Shown here in pieces: positions 15,111-24,770 of a DNA stretch of 64,000 bases. Source of the DNA: Chloroflexota bacterium (lineage in GTDB: Bacteria > Chloroflexota > Anaerolineae > Anaerolineales > Anaerolineaceae); the NCBI GenBank assembly GCA_012729755.1, contig JAAYCN010000067.1, positions 1 to 64,000 on the forward strand, read 5' to 3'. The position numbers and the translations under genes are program-made. The notes under the pieces were generated by a model. That model was given only the letters and a program-made list of their open reading frames with translations, ran no database searches and was not told where the DNA came from. The stretch's first letter is position 1; each line of letters starts with the position of its first letter.

Positions 15111-17645
15111 GTGGCTGGCATGGATCAGTTTACACAAAAAGCCAAACACGTGCTGAGCTTCACACAGGCTGAAGCGGAACGGCTCGGGGTGGAGGCGATT
15201 AACACAAATCACCTTTTGGCTGGGTTGTTATTAGAAGAAGACTCAATTTCCCAACGCGTCCTGAAGGACCTTGGGTTGGACATGGAATCGCTTAAAGCGC
15301 ATCTTGTTCCCACCGGGGTGCATGTCGCCGCTGAAAAAATACACCTGGACGAGGAAATCAAACAGGCGATTGAAGACGCAATTGAAGAAGCACGCCAGGG
15401 TGGGCAGTCAAGCGTTGGCACTGAACATTTGCTGTTGGGCATGGCGAAGAATGAAGCCAGCCAGGGGATGCAGACCCTGCTTAAATCAGGCATCACCCCT
15501 GAACAGGTACGCCGTCAGACTCGTCGTGTCATTCAGAAATTCAGACGTGAGCGGGAACTGTCTGCTCAGGAGGCTGCTCAGCAGCTTGAAAAACATGAAG
15601 TTTCAAACGCCAAGCCGGCTCGCGGTAAGTCTGAGCCTGATGAGAGCAATACACCTTTGGTTGACCAGCTGGCGACTGACCTCACCAATCTGGCTGAACA
15701 AGGTCGGCTGGACCCGGTGATCGGACGCAACAGGGAAATTGAACGGGTCATCCAGATTTTGGCGCGTCGCAGCAAGAATAACCCCGCCCTGATCGGTGAA
15801 CCGGGGGTAGGCAAGACAGCCATCGTTGAAGGATTGGCGCAGGCGATTGTCGAAGGTGACGTGCCGGCGCTGCTGCTCAACAAACGGGTGATGCAGCTTG
15901 ATGTCGGCTCATTGGTGGCCGGCACGATGTATCGCGGACAATTCGAGGAGCGTCTCAAACGCGTGATCGACGAGTTGAAAACCAGCGGCGCGATCGTCTT
16001 TATTGACGAACTGCACATGCTGGTAGGCGCGGGAGGCGCGGGGGGCCAGGTTGACGCGGCTAATATTCTTAAGCCAGCTCTCTCACGGGGTGAGCTGCAG
16101 GTGATTGGCGCGACGACGCTCAACGAATATCGCAAGCATATTGAGGGCGACGCTGCGCTCGAACGCCGCTTTCAGCCGATTGTGGTTGATCAACCCACTG
16201 TGGATGAAACCATTGATATTCTAAAGGGCTTGCGGCCGAATTATGAAGAGCACCATCGCCTGAGCATTACCGACAGCGCGCTTGAAGCCGCCGCGAAACT
16301 GTCAAACCGATATGTGACTGAACGTTTTCTGCCCGATAAGGCAATTGACCTGGTGGATGAGGCTTCCAGCCGTGTGCGCATGTACAAGAGTACCTCGGCG
16401 GTTACCAGCAAAGACCTGATGAAACAGCTCAAGGACGTGCGCAAGCAAATTAAAGCCGCTCAAAGCATCGACGACAATGACGAAATTCAGACCCTCATCA
16501 ACAAGCGAACTGCCCTCGAAGACCAGCTGAAGGTCTTGCAGGGCGGTTGGGATCGCGCCAGCGCGCCGAGCGTCACCGAAGAGGATATCGCTGAAGTGAT
16601 ATCGATGTGGACGGGTATTCCGCTGACGCAGATCGCTACCGAAGAATCCGCTAAGCTGCTCAACATGGAAGAAGAACTTTCCAAGTTGATTATTGGTCAA
16701 AAGGAAGCCATCGAGGCAGTCTCGAAGGCGGTGCGCCGAGCCCGGGCTGGGCTCAAGGACCCTCACCGTCCGGTCGGCTCATTCCTGTTCCTTGGCCCCA
16801 CCGGAGTTGGCAAGACTGAGCTCACTAAGGCTCTCGCGAAAACCATGTTTGGCACTGAAGACGCCATGATACAGATTGACATGTCCGAATTTATGGAACG
16901 TCATTCCGTCAGCCGTCTGGTTGGCGCGCCTCCTGGTTATGTCGGATTTGATGAGGCTGGCCAGTTGACCGAAGCCATCCGTCGCAAACCTTATTCGATT
17001 GTCGTCTTTGACGAGATCGAAAAAGCTCACCCCGAAGCCCTGCACCTCCTGCTTCAAATCATGGAAGAAGGACACCTGAGCGACGCTAAGGGACACAAGG
17101 TTGATTTTAAGAACGCCATCGTGATCATGACGACCAATATTGGCGCGGATCTGATCAAACGACAGAGCTCGCTGGGGTTCACGCTCGATGTCGACGCGAA
17201 CCTGGCTGATCAGCTGGCTTATGATGAGATGCACAAGAAACTGATGGAGGCTCTCAAACGCACCCTGCGGCCGGAATTTATCAACCGTCTTGATTCGGTG
17301 ATTGTCTTCAGAGCGCTCAATCTCGAAGATATTCGTGAGATCGTGCGTCTTGAAATCGCCAAGGTTGGGGAACGCCTGTCAGAGTATCAGCTGACAATTG
17401 AACCTGCCGCGAGCGCGCTTGAACATCTGGCTGAGATTGGCTTTGACCCCGAAATGGGCGCCCGCCCAGTGCGGCGGGTTATCCAGCAGGAAGTTGAAGA
17501 ACAGCTCTCTGACGCTATTCTGGCGGAAACCTTCAAAGCTGGCGATACCGTTGTCATTGATTTGATCGAATCGGTCAATGAAGATGGCGAACCCGTCAAG
17601 AGACTCGAGCTGCGCAAAAAAGAAATGGTGCCGACCCCGGCTTAA
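15111..17645 (+). CDS. clpC: ATP-dependent Clp protease ATPase subunit ClpC
   Basis: An 844-residue Hsp100 unfoldase. Residues 1-145 form the Clp N domain (two repeats: FTQKAKHVLSFTQAEAERLG, then GTEHLLLGM). The first AAA+ domain has GEPGVGKT near residue 230 and FIDELHMLVGAG. A coiled middle segment follows (KDLMKQLKDVRKQIKA), then the second AAA+ domain with GPTGVGKT near 565, VVFDEIEKAHP and the C-terminal ARPVRRVIQQEVE. It feeds substrates to ClpP. The start is GTG at 15111, 4 bases after TTAGGAGGTATGCC; an ATG three codons later is possible. radA follows closely. Confidence 0.96.
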   Translation: MAGMDQFTQKAKHVLSFTQAEAERLGVEAINTNHLLAGLLLEEDSISQRVLKDLGLDMESLKAHLVPTGVHVAAEKIHLDEEIKQAIEDAIEEARQGGQSSVGTEHLLLGMAKNEASQGMQTLLKSGITPEQVRRQTRRVIQKFRRERELSAQEAAQQLEKHEVSNAKPARGKSEPDESNTPLVDQLATDLTNLAEQGRLDPVIGRNREIERVIQILARRSKNNPALIGEPGVGKTAIVEGLAQAIVEGDVPALLLNKRVMQLDVGSLVAGTMYRGQFEERLKRVIDELKTSGAIVFIDELHMLVGAGGAGGQVDAANILKPALSRGELQVIGATTLNEYRKHIEGDAALERRFQPIVVDQPTVDETIDILKGLRPNYEEHHRLSITDSALEAAAKLSNRYVTERFLPDKAIDLVDEASSRVRMYKSTSAVTSKDLMKQLKDVRKQIKAAQSIDDNDEIQTLINKRTALEDQLKVLQGGWDRASAPSVTEEDIAEVISMWTGIPLTQIATEESAKLLNMEEELSKLIIGQKEAIEAVSKAVRRARAGLKDPHRPVGSFLFLGPTGVGKTELTKALAKTMFGTEDAMIQIDMSEFMERHSVSRLVGAPPGYVGFDEAGQLTEAIRRKPYSIVVFDEIEKAHPEALHLLLQIMEEGHLSDAKGHKVDFKNAIVIMTTNIGADLIKRQSSLGFTLDVDANLADQLAYDEMHKKLMEALKRTLRPEFINRLDSVIVFRALNLEDIREIVRLEIAKVGERLSEYQLTIEPAASALEHLAEIGFDPEMGARPVRRVIQQEVEEQLSDAILAETFKAGDTVVIDLIESVNEDGEPVKRLELRKKEMVPTPA

Positions 17646-17657
17646 GAGGCGAAGTCT

Positions 17658-19097
17658 ATGCCGAAACTCTACACGCGCTATGTTTGTCAGTCATGCGGGA
17701 AGGTCTCATCCCAGGCTTTTGGGCGCTGCCCTGGATGCGGCGCGTGGGATTCGATGGTCGAAGAGGTGGTGGAGGCAGAGGCAAACTCAGCCAAACAAAC
17801 CAACCCGGTTCGGGGACTCTCCGCTTATTCAAAACCCAGACCGATTAATCAGATTGAGAGCGAGCGCGAAGAACGCATCAGGCTCGATATGGAAGAGTTC
17901 GCGCGCGTATTGGGCGGGGGCATTGTGCCTGGTTCAATCGTCTTAATTGGCGGAGATCCTGGTATTGGCAAGTCAACCCTCACCCTGCAAATGTCGATGC
18001 AGATGGCAAAAAACAGCCGCGTCTTGTACGTCTCAGGTGAAGAATCGGAGCATCAGATTAAAATGCGCGCCAACCGCCTCGCGCTGAACGGCGCCAACAG
18101 CAAACTCGGATTGCCAGAAGAGCTTTACCTGGTAACCGAGACCAACCTGTCGACCGTTTTCGATCACATTGGCGCTTTGAAGCCAAAGCTGGTCATCATC
18201 GACTCAATCCAGACGATGACCCTGCCGGAAATGGAATCCTCCGCGGGCTCGATTAGCCAGGTGCGTGAATGCGCGGCAAGACTGCGCGAACTGGCAAAAA
18301 ACACCGGGATTTCAGTCTTTCTGATTGGTCATGTCACCAAGGAAGGCACTATCGCCGGCCCGCGCGTGCTCGAACATATTGTCGATACCGTTCTTTACCT
18401 GGAAGGCGAACAGTTTCAGAGTTATCGCCTTTTGCGTTCGGTAAAAAACCGCTTTGGAACGACCAGCGAGGTGGGCGTTTTCGAGATGCAGGAAAAAGGC
18501 ATGGTCGAAGTAACCAACCCCAGTGAGGTTTTTTTGGCTGAACGGATGGTGAATACGCCTGGCTCTGCGATCGCTGTCACCATGGAAGGGACACGCCCGC
18601 TGCTTGTGGAGGTGCAGGGGCTGACCACCCAATCTGGCCTCGGCAACCCGCGCCGCACTGCCAATGGGGTCGATTTCAACCGCCTGATGCTGATCACCGC
18701 GGTGCTCACCCGCCGGCTGGGTCTGCGGCTGTCTGACCAGGATGTGTTCAGCAATGTAGTAGGCGGCTTGCGTGTCAGCGAGCCCGCCGCGGATCTGGCG
18801 ATTGCCACCGCCATCGCCTCTTCACTGCGTGATCGGCCGGTAAGGGCTGACACGGTGCTGATTGGCGAGGTGGGGCTTTCGGGTGAGCTGCGCATGGTTG
18901 GGCAGATAAGCCATCGCCTGCGCGAGGCTGCGAAGTTGGGCTTTAAGCGTGCTGTCATCCCCCACCGCGTGCGCAAGGGCGAACCCTGGCCAAAAGGCAT
19001 CGAAGTCATTGAAGCCCGATCTTTGCGCGACGCCTTAAGCGAGGCGCTCATGCCGGCTGACAGAGAGGCAAAAGGGGGAGCTGATGCAGATCATTGA
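17658..19097 (+). CDS. radA: DNA repair protein RadA
   Basis: A 479-residue RecA-like ATPase: an N-terminal C4 zinc finger (CQSCGK ... CPGCGAW, residues 8-30), Walker A GDPGIGKST near residue 98, Walker B LVIIDSIQT, the RadA signature KNRFG, and a C-terminal Lon-like domain (ADLAIATAIASS). RadA/Sms promotes branch migration during homologous recombination. It lies 12 bases after clpC and overlaps the next gene by 14 bases, so clpC-radA and the following genes are probably cotranscribed. The ClpC-RadA pairing is common in bacteria. Confidence 0.96.
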   Translation: MPKLYTRYVCQSCGKVSSQAFGRCPGCGAWDSMVEEVVEAEANSAKQTNPVRGLSAYSKPRPINQIESEREERIRLDMEEFARVLGGGIVPGSIVLIGGDPGIGKSTLTLQMSMQMAKNSRVLYVSGEESEHQIKMRANRLALNGANSKLGLPEELYLVTETNLSTVFDHIGALKPKLVIIDSIQTMTLPEMESSAGSISQVRECAARLRELAKNTGISVFLIGHVTKEGTIAGPRVLEHIVDTVLYLEGEQFQSYRLLRSVKNRFGTTSEVGVFEMQEKGMVEVTNPSEVFLAERMVNTPGSAIAVTMEGTRPLLVEVQGLTTQSGLGNPRRTANGVDFNRLMLITAVLTRRLGLRLSDQDVFSNVVGGLRVSEPAADLAIATAIASSLRDRPVRADTVLIGEVGLSGELRMVGQISHRLREAAKLGFKRAVIPHRVRKGEPWPKGIEVIEARSLRDALSEALMPADREAKGGADADH

Positions 19098-19932
19098 GAT
19101 GATCGATGATTATGCCCGGATGGTGGAAGAGTCTAAAACCATCGGCAAGTTCAATGCCTACAAAGCCTATACTGAAAAGTTCCCCGATCTGTTCGGGTTC
19201 ATTTTTGAGCACCTGTATATGCAGCCAATTTCGGCCTTGCAGGGATTGATCGAACAAGCGGATTTTGAGTGTCTGCTTAAACAGGGTCTTGAAAACCGTC
19301 GGATTGGGATGGCCCGTCAGATTGTCACCTCAGCCAGCGCTGTCGCGGATGATCTAGACTTCGATAAGGACTTCAGAATATATTTAGGCATGGAGCTTGG
19401 GAACATCGGAGGCTGCCTGGCTAGCGTTGACCCAGCCAGGCCAGCGCTATTTATCGGCACCGAGGTGACGCGCTCGGCTGAATTCATTGATCAGATCGTG
19501 CCGCATGAGTTCAATCACATGGTTCGTGCCAGTGCGGTTGGAGCGGATCTGAGCGAGATTAACACGGTACTGGGGCGTGCTATGGCTGAAGGCCTGGCGG
19601 TCTATTATGATGGCCTCGCATTCAATCACCAGCCTTTCAGCGATGAGAGCTTCGCGCTGCAGAACGGTCTGAGCCAGGCACAAATTCGTTATCTTTCCAA
19701 GAGTGGTGACTCATTACTTACTGAAATGGAAACCAAACTTGATCTGCCGCCCACCGAAGCGTTGCACCGCGATTTATTTATCGTCAATTCGGGGGATGAC
19801 CAGTCCTGCGTTCCGGGTTATTATTATGGCACGTCTGTAATCGCCAGGTTGGTGGAATCTGGGCAGTCACTTGCCGAACTAACCCGCCTGCCATCCCAAC
19901 AGATTTACGACGCTTATCTCAAATTAAAATAA
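19084..19932 (+). CDS. Predicted Zn-dependent protease (DUF2268-like, HExxH)
   Basis: A 282-residue protein with a zinc-protease motif HEFNH in IVPHEFNHMVRA (about residue 141) and, about 30 residues later, AMAEGLAVYYDG, where the Glu could be the third zinc ligand. This spacing resembles DUF2268 'predicted Zn-dependent proteases'. No signal peptide is seen, so it is probably cytoplasmic. An AGGGGGA Shine-Dalgarno lies before the ATG inside the end of radA, so translation is coupled to radA. The substrate is unknown. Confidence 0.75.
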   Translation: MQIIEMIDDYARMVEESKTIGKFNAYKAYTEKFPDLFGFIFEHLYMQPISALQGLIEQADFECLLKQGLENRRIGMARQIVTSASAVADDLDFDKDFRIYLGMELGNIGGCLASVDPARPALFIGTEVTRSAEFIDQIVPHEFNHMVRASAVGADLSEINTVLGRAMAEGLAVYYDGLAFNHQPFSDESFALQNGLSQAQIRYLSKSGDSLLTEMETKLDLPPTEALHRDLFIVNSGDDQSCVPGYYYGTSVIARLVESGQSLAELTRLPSQQIYDAYLKLK

Positions 19933-19948
19933 GAACAGGAACCCGCCT

Positions 19949-20461
19949 ATGGCTAACCCGCTCAGCACCCTTCCGATCATCAATACCACCCGGCGCAACC
20001 ACGCCCTCGAACACGCCACCATGCATGTTTTGGCGGCGAGGTATCCGGGTGTCAAGATGGCCGGCATGAGCGGACCTGCTGGCTTTGTTTTGTATGCGGA
20101 CTTGCCTACCGAGATTATCACCGACGGCGTGCTCGAAGCTCAAAAACGGCTGGCTAACGGCGAAGCTGAGCTTGCCATTCACACGAACTGCGGCACGAAC
20201 CTGGTTGTTTCATCCCTGTTGGCAGGGTCGGTCGCTTTTATGACTTTGATGGCTTCGAGCGGAAAGCGCAAACCCAACCTGTTCAACTATCTGCTTGCTG
20301 CCGCTGCGGCAATCCCGGTCTACATTGCCAGTCGGCCTCTCGGGCCTCGCGTACAGCGCCTGCTCACCACTGACCCCGACCGGGGTAATCGCCAGGTGCG
20401 CCTGGTGGAGAGTCGCAGAACCCCGCATGGTTTCGTTCACTACATTACCATTGGTCTGTAA
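19949..20461 (+). CDS. DUF6391-like membrane protein
   Basis: A 170-residue protein whose N-terminal half contains RRNHALEHATMHVL and, further on, AIHTNCGTNLVVSSLL, a pair of motifs I associate with DUF6391 proteins of cyanobacteria and Chloroflexota. Two hydrophobic segments follow (VVSSLLAGSVAFMTLM and YLLAAAAAIPVYIAS), so it is probably membrane-bound. The His/Glu pattern HALEHA hints at a metal site. It sits between the HExxH protein and holA in a close series of genes. Function is unknown; the family call is from memory of the motif. Confidence 0.6.
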   Translation: MANPLSTLPIINTTRRNHALEHATMHVLAARYPGVKMAGMSGPAGFVLYADLPTEIITDGVLEAQKRLANGEAELAIHTNCGTNLVVSSLLAGSVAFMTLMASSGKRKPNLFNYLLAAAAAIPVYIASRPLGPRVQRLLTTDPDRGNRQVRLVESRRTPHGFVHYITIGL

Positions 20462-20470
20462 AACTCGATC

Positions 20471-21478
20471 ATGCCTAACTTGATCATCCTGAGGGGCGAC
20501 GACCCCACCCGCGTCACAGAGCTGCTCGCTGGCTACCGCGAAAGCCTTGGTGACCCAGGTACGGCTGATCTTAATTACACCGTTGTTGAGGGAGAAAACC
20601 TTAACCTTGAATCTTTGCGGGCAGATATCTCCACCATGCCCTTTTTGGCTGACAAACGATTAGTGGTTGTCAATAACGCCCAGGTCTTTCTCTCCAAAAC
20701 AAAAAAAGAAGATCGCCAACGTACCCTTGACTTGTTTAATGAACTGCCTGATACGAGTTTGCTTGTTTTAGTGATTGACGATGTCTCTAAACGCAAGAGG
20801 GGAATGATTAGCTGGGAAAATGATAAGGCCTACAACTGGTTGACCGATTGGGTCAATAAAAAAACAAACAACATTGAGTGGATCGATTGCGCCTTACCAA
20901 GTGAGGGCGAGATGAGCCAGTGGATTATCGCTCAGGCTAAACAGCAGGGCGGGGGCTTTCAGCCCGACGCGGCGAGGCTGTTGGGCAGTTATGTGGGCAA
21001 CAACACCCTGCGCGCCCGACAGGAGATTGACAAGCTGCTTACCTACGTCGGGCCTTCACGAGTGGTAACCCCCGAGGATGTCGTTTTATTGACCGCCCAG
21101 GAACAGGAGGGCGATATTTTCGCCTTTACCGACGCGTTGGGCGAACGCGACAGCGCGAAAGCGATGGATCAATTCCAGCGGCTGACCGACCGCGCTGATG
21201 TGGTTGAGCTGGCGCCGATGATCCATCGTCAATTCAGGCTGCTCATCCAAGCGCGTGAAATCATGGATGAGGATGGTCGGGCGGCTCAGATCGAAAAAGA
21301 ACTCGGGGTCTTATCTTTCATCGCCCAGAAGCTTGAAAAACAAGCCCGATTGTTTAAATTGCCTCAGCTGCTGGCGATTTATCAGCGGCTTTTGAAAATC
21401 GACGAAGACATGAAAACCGGCGGCATGCCTGGCGATGTGGCTTTTGAACTTTTCATCGCTGATCTGACCCGTAAGTAA
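20471..21478 (+). CDS. holA: DNA polymerase III delta subunit
   Basis: A 335-residue clamp-loader subunit. The start NLIILRGDDPTRVTELL is the usual delta N-terminus, followed by LRADISTMPFLADKRLVVV, the AAA+-like lid region with TRVTPEDV-type sequence (SRVVTPEDVVLLTA) and the C-terminal helical collar (LVIQAREIM-type LLIQAREIMDE). Delta binds and opens the beta ring encoded by dnaN. It is 9 bases after the DUF6391-like gene, so it likely belongs to the clpC-radA transcription unit. Confidence 0.93.
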   Translation: MPNLIILRGDDPTRVTELLAGYRESLGDPGTADLNYTVVEGENLNLESLRADISTMPFLADKRLVVVNNAQVFLSKTKKEDRQRTLDLFNELPDTSLLVLVIDDVSKRKRGMISWENDKAYNWLTDWVNKKTNNIEWIDCALPSEGEMSQWIIAQAKQQGGGFQPDAARLLGSYVGNNTLRARQEIDKLLTYVGPSRVVTPEDVVLLTAQEQEGDIFAFTDALGERDSAKAMDQFQRLTDRADVVELAPMIHRQFRLLIQAREIMDEDGRAAQIEKELGVLSFIAQKLEKQARLFKLPQLLAIYQRLLKIDEDMKTGGMPGDVAFELFIADLTRK

Positions 21479-21585
21479 ACGACTCTTCGCGCTGGCGTGG
21501 GGCTGGTTTGACCCAAATCCGCCGAAAGGACGAACAAATACTGTCTATTTGAACCAATTGCGTCGTTATCCCCTCATGATGCAAC

Positions 21586-21591
21586 TATAAT
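21586..21591 (+). promoter_or_regulatory. -10 box of the MFS gene (possible leaderless mRNA)
   Basis: TATAAT ends 9 bases before the ATG at 21601, and there is no Shine-Dalgarno between them. Transcription would start at or within a few bases of the start codon. No good -35 is visible. Confidence 0.5.
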
Positions 21592-21600
21592 TTCTCCACG

Positions 21601-22830
21601 ATGACTCAAGACACTTCACCCGCAAAGCCGCAGTCACTGCGTGAGAAACTGCGGCGCAACATTCCGCTCAATTACCTGTTCACTTTTCTGATGGAATTTG
21701 GCCTGGCGCGCGGCATCTGGATGCTCTATCTGGCCGCGAAAGGTTTGAGTCTGTTTCAGATTGGCTTGATGGAAACTGTCTTTCACGTCACCTCTTTTCT
21801 GATGGAAGTGCCTACCGGTGTTGTCGCTGATTTGTACGGCCGCAAGGTCAGCCGGGCGTTGGGTCGGGCGGCGGATGTCGTTTCCACCGCGCTAATCCTG
21901 CTCTCTCACAATTTCACCGGAATCGCCATCGGCTTTATCTTTTCGGCGCTCAGCTACAATCTTGAGTCCGGAGCCGGGGAAGCTTTGGTGTTTGACTCGA
22001 TGAAACAGCTCGGGGAAGAAGACCGGTTCATTGGCGTGCGCGGTAGGACCGAAATGATCTATCAGGGGGTCAGCGTGATCAGCCTGCTTATTGGCGGCTA
22101 TATTGCCACTCTGAACTTTGACCGCGTCTATCAGGCCTCCCTGGTAATCAGCCTTCTGGCGTTGGCCAGCGCGCTGACCTTCACCGAACCAACCATCGTC
22201 GGGCAAGAACACAGCGGCAACGTCTTCAAACTGATGTGGAAGCAGTTCACCGACAGCCTGTCAGTCATTCGCGGCAGCCGCAAGGTGATGGCGCTGATTG
22301 TGCTCTCCGAGCTGGTCGGTGTGTTCAGCACCACGCTTTTTTTCTATATTCAGAATTATTACAAAAGTCAGGGGCTGAATGAGTTTCAGATTGGCGTGAT
22401 TCTGGCGGTGGGAGGGGTTTTGGCGGCGCTTTCGGCGAGCCAGGCCAGCCGTGTTAAACGTCTTGGCAAGCTGCGCATGCTGATCACAGCGCTCTCACTG
22501 GCGATGGTGGTGTGCTTCTGGGGTGTGCTGGCGGGGCGAAGCGGGGCGATCTTTTTCGCCTTGCTTGGGGCTCTTTACAGCATAATTTGGATATTGATCG
22601 GCGACGCGATCCATCAGCTTATTCCCAGTGAACAGCGCGCCACGATCATTTCAATGCAGAGCATGCTGTTCAGCCTGCTGATGATTTTGCTTTTCCCTGC
22701 GGTTGGCAAACTGGGGGATCTATACGGCCTGCGCCAGGCTTTCGTTTTTGTCGCTCTGTCAGCAACGCTGGCTTTGGGGGGCTTTATCACCGCGATCAAT
22801 ATTGTTTCGCGGCGCTCAAACACCGCTTAG
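21601..22830 (+). CDS. MFS transporter
   Basis: A 409-residue protein with about 12 hydrophobic segments and the MFS loop 2-3 motif GVVADLYGRKVSRALGR near residue 75. The second half repeats the fold after a central loop (QFTDSLSVIRGSRK). The architecture is that of small-molecule efflux proteins; no substrate can be named. It has its own promoter and converges on the inositol-phosphatase gene, 5 bases away. Confidence 0.88.
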   Translation: MTQDTSPAKPQSLREKLRRNIPLNYLFTFLMEFGLARGIWMLYLAAKGLSLFQIGLMETVFHVTSFLMEVPTGVVADLYGRKVSRALGRAADVVSTALILLSHNFTGIAIGFIFSALSYNLESGAGEALVFDSMKQLGEEDRFIGVRGRTEMIYQGVSVISLLIGGYIATLNFDRVYQASLVISLLALASALTFTEPTIVGQEHSGNVFKLMWKQFTDSLSVIRGSRKVMALIVLSELVGVFSTTLFFYIQNYYKSQGLNEFQIGVILAVGGVLAALSASQASRVKRLGKLRMLITALSLAMVVCFWGVLAGRSGAIFFALLGALYSIIWILIGDAIHQLIPSEQRATIISMQSMLFSLLMILLFPAVGKLGDLYGLRQAFVFVALSATLALGGFITAINIVSRRSNTA

Positions 22831-22835
22831 CTTGT

Positions 22836-23645
22836 TTATAAACCCTGCGCGAAGCGCTCCGCCCGCAGGATCGCGTCTAATTGTGGGAAGATGGCCTGAT
22901 TGGCAGCGATGATATCTGGCGTGCCCGAGAGCAGGTCTCCCTCGCCCCACAGCGGTTCGACCCTGACGCCAGCTTCACGGCAGATCAAAATCCCCGCGGC
23001 TACGTCCCAGGGGTTCAGCGCGATCTCCCAGAAACCTTCCACCCGCCCGTTAGCCACATAGGCGAGATCAAGCGCGGCTGAGCCCAGCCGCCTGACGCAC
23101 TGCGCCTCCAGCATCACACGGTTGAAATAAGGCAGGTTTGAGCGCGGCGTGTTGAAGAACTGGAAGCGAAACCCGGTGATTAGCATGGCGTCGATCATCT
23201 GGTCAATTGTCGAGGGACGGATCGGTTTGCCATTGAGCCAGGCGCCTTTGCCGGCTTCGGCGCTGAAGCATTCGTCCAGGCTCGGGTCATAGATTACGCC
23301 CAGTTTCAGCTCGCCTTTGAAGGCGTAGGCGATTGAGACCGAATAGATCCTCAGCCCATGTGCGTAATTGAGCGTGCCATCCAGCGGGTCAATATACCAG
23401 CGGTGATCGCTGTCGCCCTGGTGTTCGCCTGATTCTTCCGCGTTGATCGTATGGGTCGGGAAAGCCTTTCCGATCTCACCCAGCAGGTAAGCCTCGCTGG
23501 CCATATCAGCGGCGGTCACCAGGTCGGCTTTGGATTTGTGCCGCGTGTTCAGCTCGCCATCCTGCATGTCCCGCAGGATTCTCCCGGCTTCTTTTGCCCA
23601 GCTGATCAGCTGGCTGAGTTGGGGTGTGTCTGGCTCGTTTGACAT
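22836..23645 (-). CDS. Inositol monophosphatase family protein
   Basis: About 269 residues. It shows the Mg-dependent phosphatase motifs in order: NAEESGEH (motif A, with the metal Glu pair), IDPLDGTLNYAHG (motif B, DPLDGT) and WDVAAGILICREAG (motif C). Members act on inositol phosphates, fructose-1,6-bisphosphate or PAP. The open frame extends 40 codons upstream to 23765, but the extension is hydrophobic-basic nonsense, and the ATG at 23645 (MSNEPDTP) has an upstream GAAAGG, so I use it. Confidence 0.9.
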   Translation of the reverse strand: MSNEPDTPQLSQLISWAKEAGRILRDMQDGELNTRHKSKADLVTAADMASEAYLLGEIGKAFPTHTINAEESGEHQGDSDHRWYIDPLDGTLNYAHGLRIYSVSIAYAFKGELKLGVIYDPSLDECFSAEAGKGAWLNGKPIRPSTIDQMIDAMLITGFRFQFFNTPRSNLPYFNRVMLEAQCVRRLGSAALDLAYVANGRVEGFWEIALNPWDVAAGILICREAGVRVEPLWGEGDLLSGTPDIIAANQAIFPQLDAILRAERFAQGL

Positions 23646-23858
23646 TTTTGATAACCTTTCGCCGCGCAGATTTTGCCTGTCTATTCTAACGCAGTGAGCG
23701 TAAATGAGTCGCCAAAATATATAAAATAGAAAGTGATGCGGAGTGTTATGTTGTTCTGAGATCAACTTCGCATGTGTAATAAAGTCTAATTAAAAACTCT
23801 GTGGCGGGGAATTATCTGATAAGATTAATAAAGGTTAACAGTTTTCTTGGGGTTTGAA

Positions 23859-24770
23859 ATGATAAATGCCTATATCGGCGTGACAGATAATCAATGGTTT
23901 TCGCTCCTAAAATCTCAACCCGATACTGATGAAGTAAATTTTTGGTCGCCTTCTGGAAAATTCTTTAAGGCGTTGAAGCCTGGCGAACTTTTTCTTTTTA
24001 AACTCCATTATCCTGAAAACTTTGTTGTCGGCGGAGGAATTTTTGCCCACTCTACTGTCTTGCCGATTTCTCTAGCCTGGGAGGCATTTGGAATAAAAAA
24101 TGGAGCTTCCAGTCTAACTGATCTGCGCGAAAAAATTGACAAGTATCGTAAGATTCCAGGAGATCCATATGAAGATTATCAAATAGGCTGTATCCTGATT
24201 CAACAACCATTTTTTCTTCCCGAGAACAAATGGATTCTTCCACCTGATGATATGCCAAAGAATATTGTTTCTGGCAAAAGGTATGATTTGAGCGTTGAAC
24301 CAGGTTTATCTATATGGAATCAACTTAAGATCGCTCGAAGTCAAAAGAATGTAATCCAAGAGCCAGCCGTTAGATATGGCAAACCAACAATTGTCTTACC
24401 ACGGCTTGGGCAAGGTTCGTTCCGGATTCTGGTTACAGATGCCTATGAAAGGAAATGTGCCATATCCAGTGAACGCACTTTGCCAGTACTTGAAGCGGCT
24501 CATATAAAACCATATAGTGCCTCTGGAGAGCATAAGGTTAATAATGGAATCCTGTTCCGACAGGATATTCACACTCTTTTCGATAGAGGGTATTTGACTG
24601 TTACACCCGATTTGAAGGTTGAAGTGAGTAGGAAAATTCGCGAAGAATTTGAAAACGGCAAGGAGTATTACAAATTTCATGGGCAACTGTTGAAAACTCC
24701 TAAAAGTTGGATGGACCAGCCATCTCCTGAGTATTTGGCTTGGCATAACGATAACGTTTATAGAGGTTGA
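23859..24770 (+). CDS. HNH endonuclease with N-terminal PUA/EVE-like domain
   Basis: About 303 residues. The C-terminal third is an HNH nuclease: CAISSERTLPVLEAAHIKPYS, then NNGILFRQDIHTLFDRGYL, giving the His-Asn-His pattern of HNH_2-type restriction proteins. The N-terminal half (MINAYIGVTDNQWFSLL, GELFLFKLHYPENFVVGGG) looks like the ASCH/EVE/PUA fold used by modification-dependent restriction enzymes to read modified bases. Starts: TTG at 23847 or ATG at 23859; I favour the ATG since GGGG lies just before it. The gene is clearly richer in A+T than its neighbours, suggesting acquisition. No partner methylase is adjacent. Confidence 0.75.
   Translation: MINAYIGVTDNQWFSLLKSQPDTDEVNFWSPSGKFFKALKPGELFLFKLHYPENFVVGGGIFAHSTVLPISLAWEAFGIKNGASSLTDLREKIDKYRKIPGDPYEDYQIGCILIQQPFFLPENKWILPPDDMPKNIVSGKRYDLSVEPGLSIWNQLKIARSQKNVIQEPAVRYGKPTIVLPRLGQGSFRILVTDAYERKCAISSERTLPVLEAAHIKPYSASGEHKVNNGILFRQDIHTLFDRGYLTVTPDLKVEVSRKIREEFENGKEYYKFHGQLLKTPKSWMDQPSPEYLAWHNDNVYRG

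Noticed and set aside
23646-23765. Forty extra N-terminal residues on the inositol-phosphatase-like protein
   Set aside because: No homology-like motifs and no ribosome site; the internal ATG has one.
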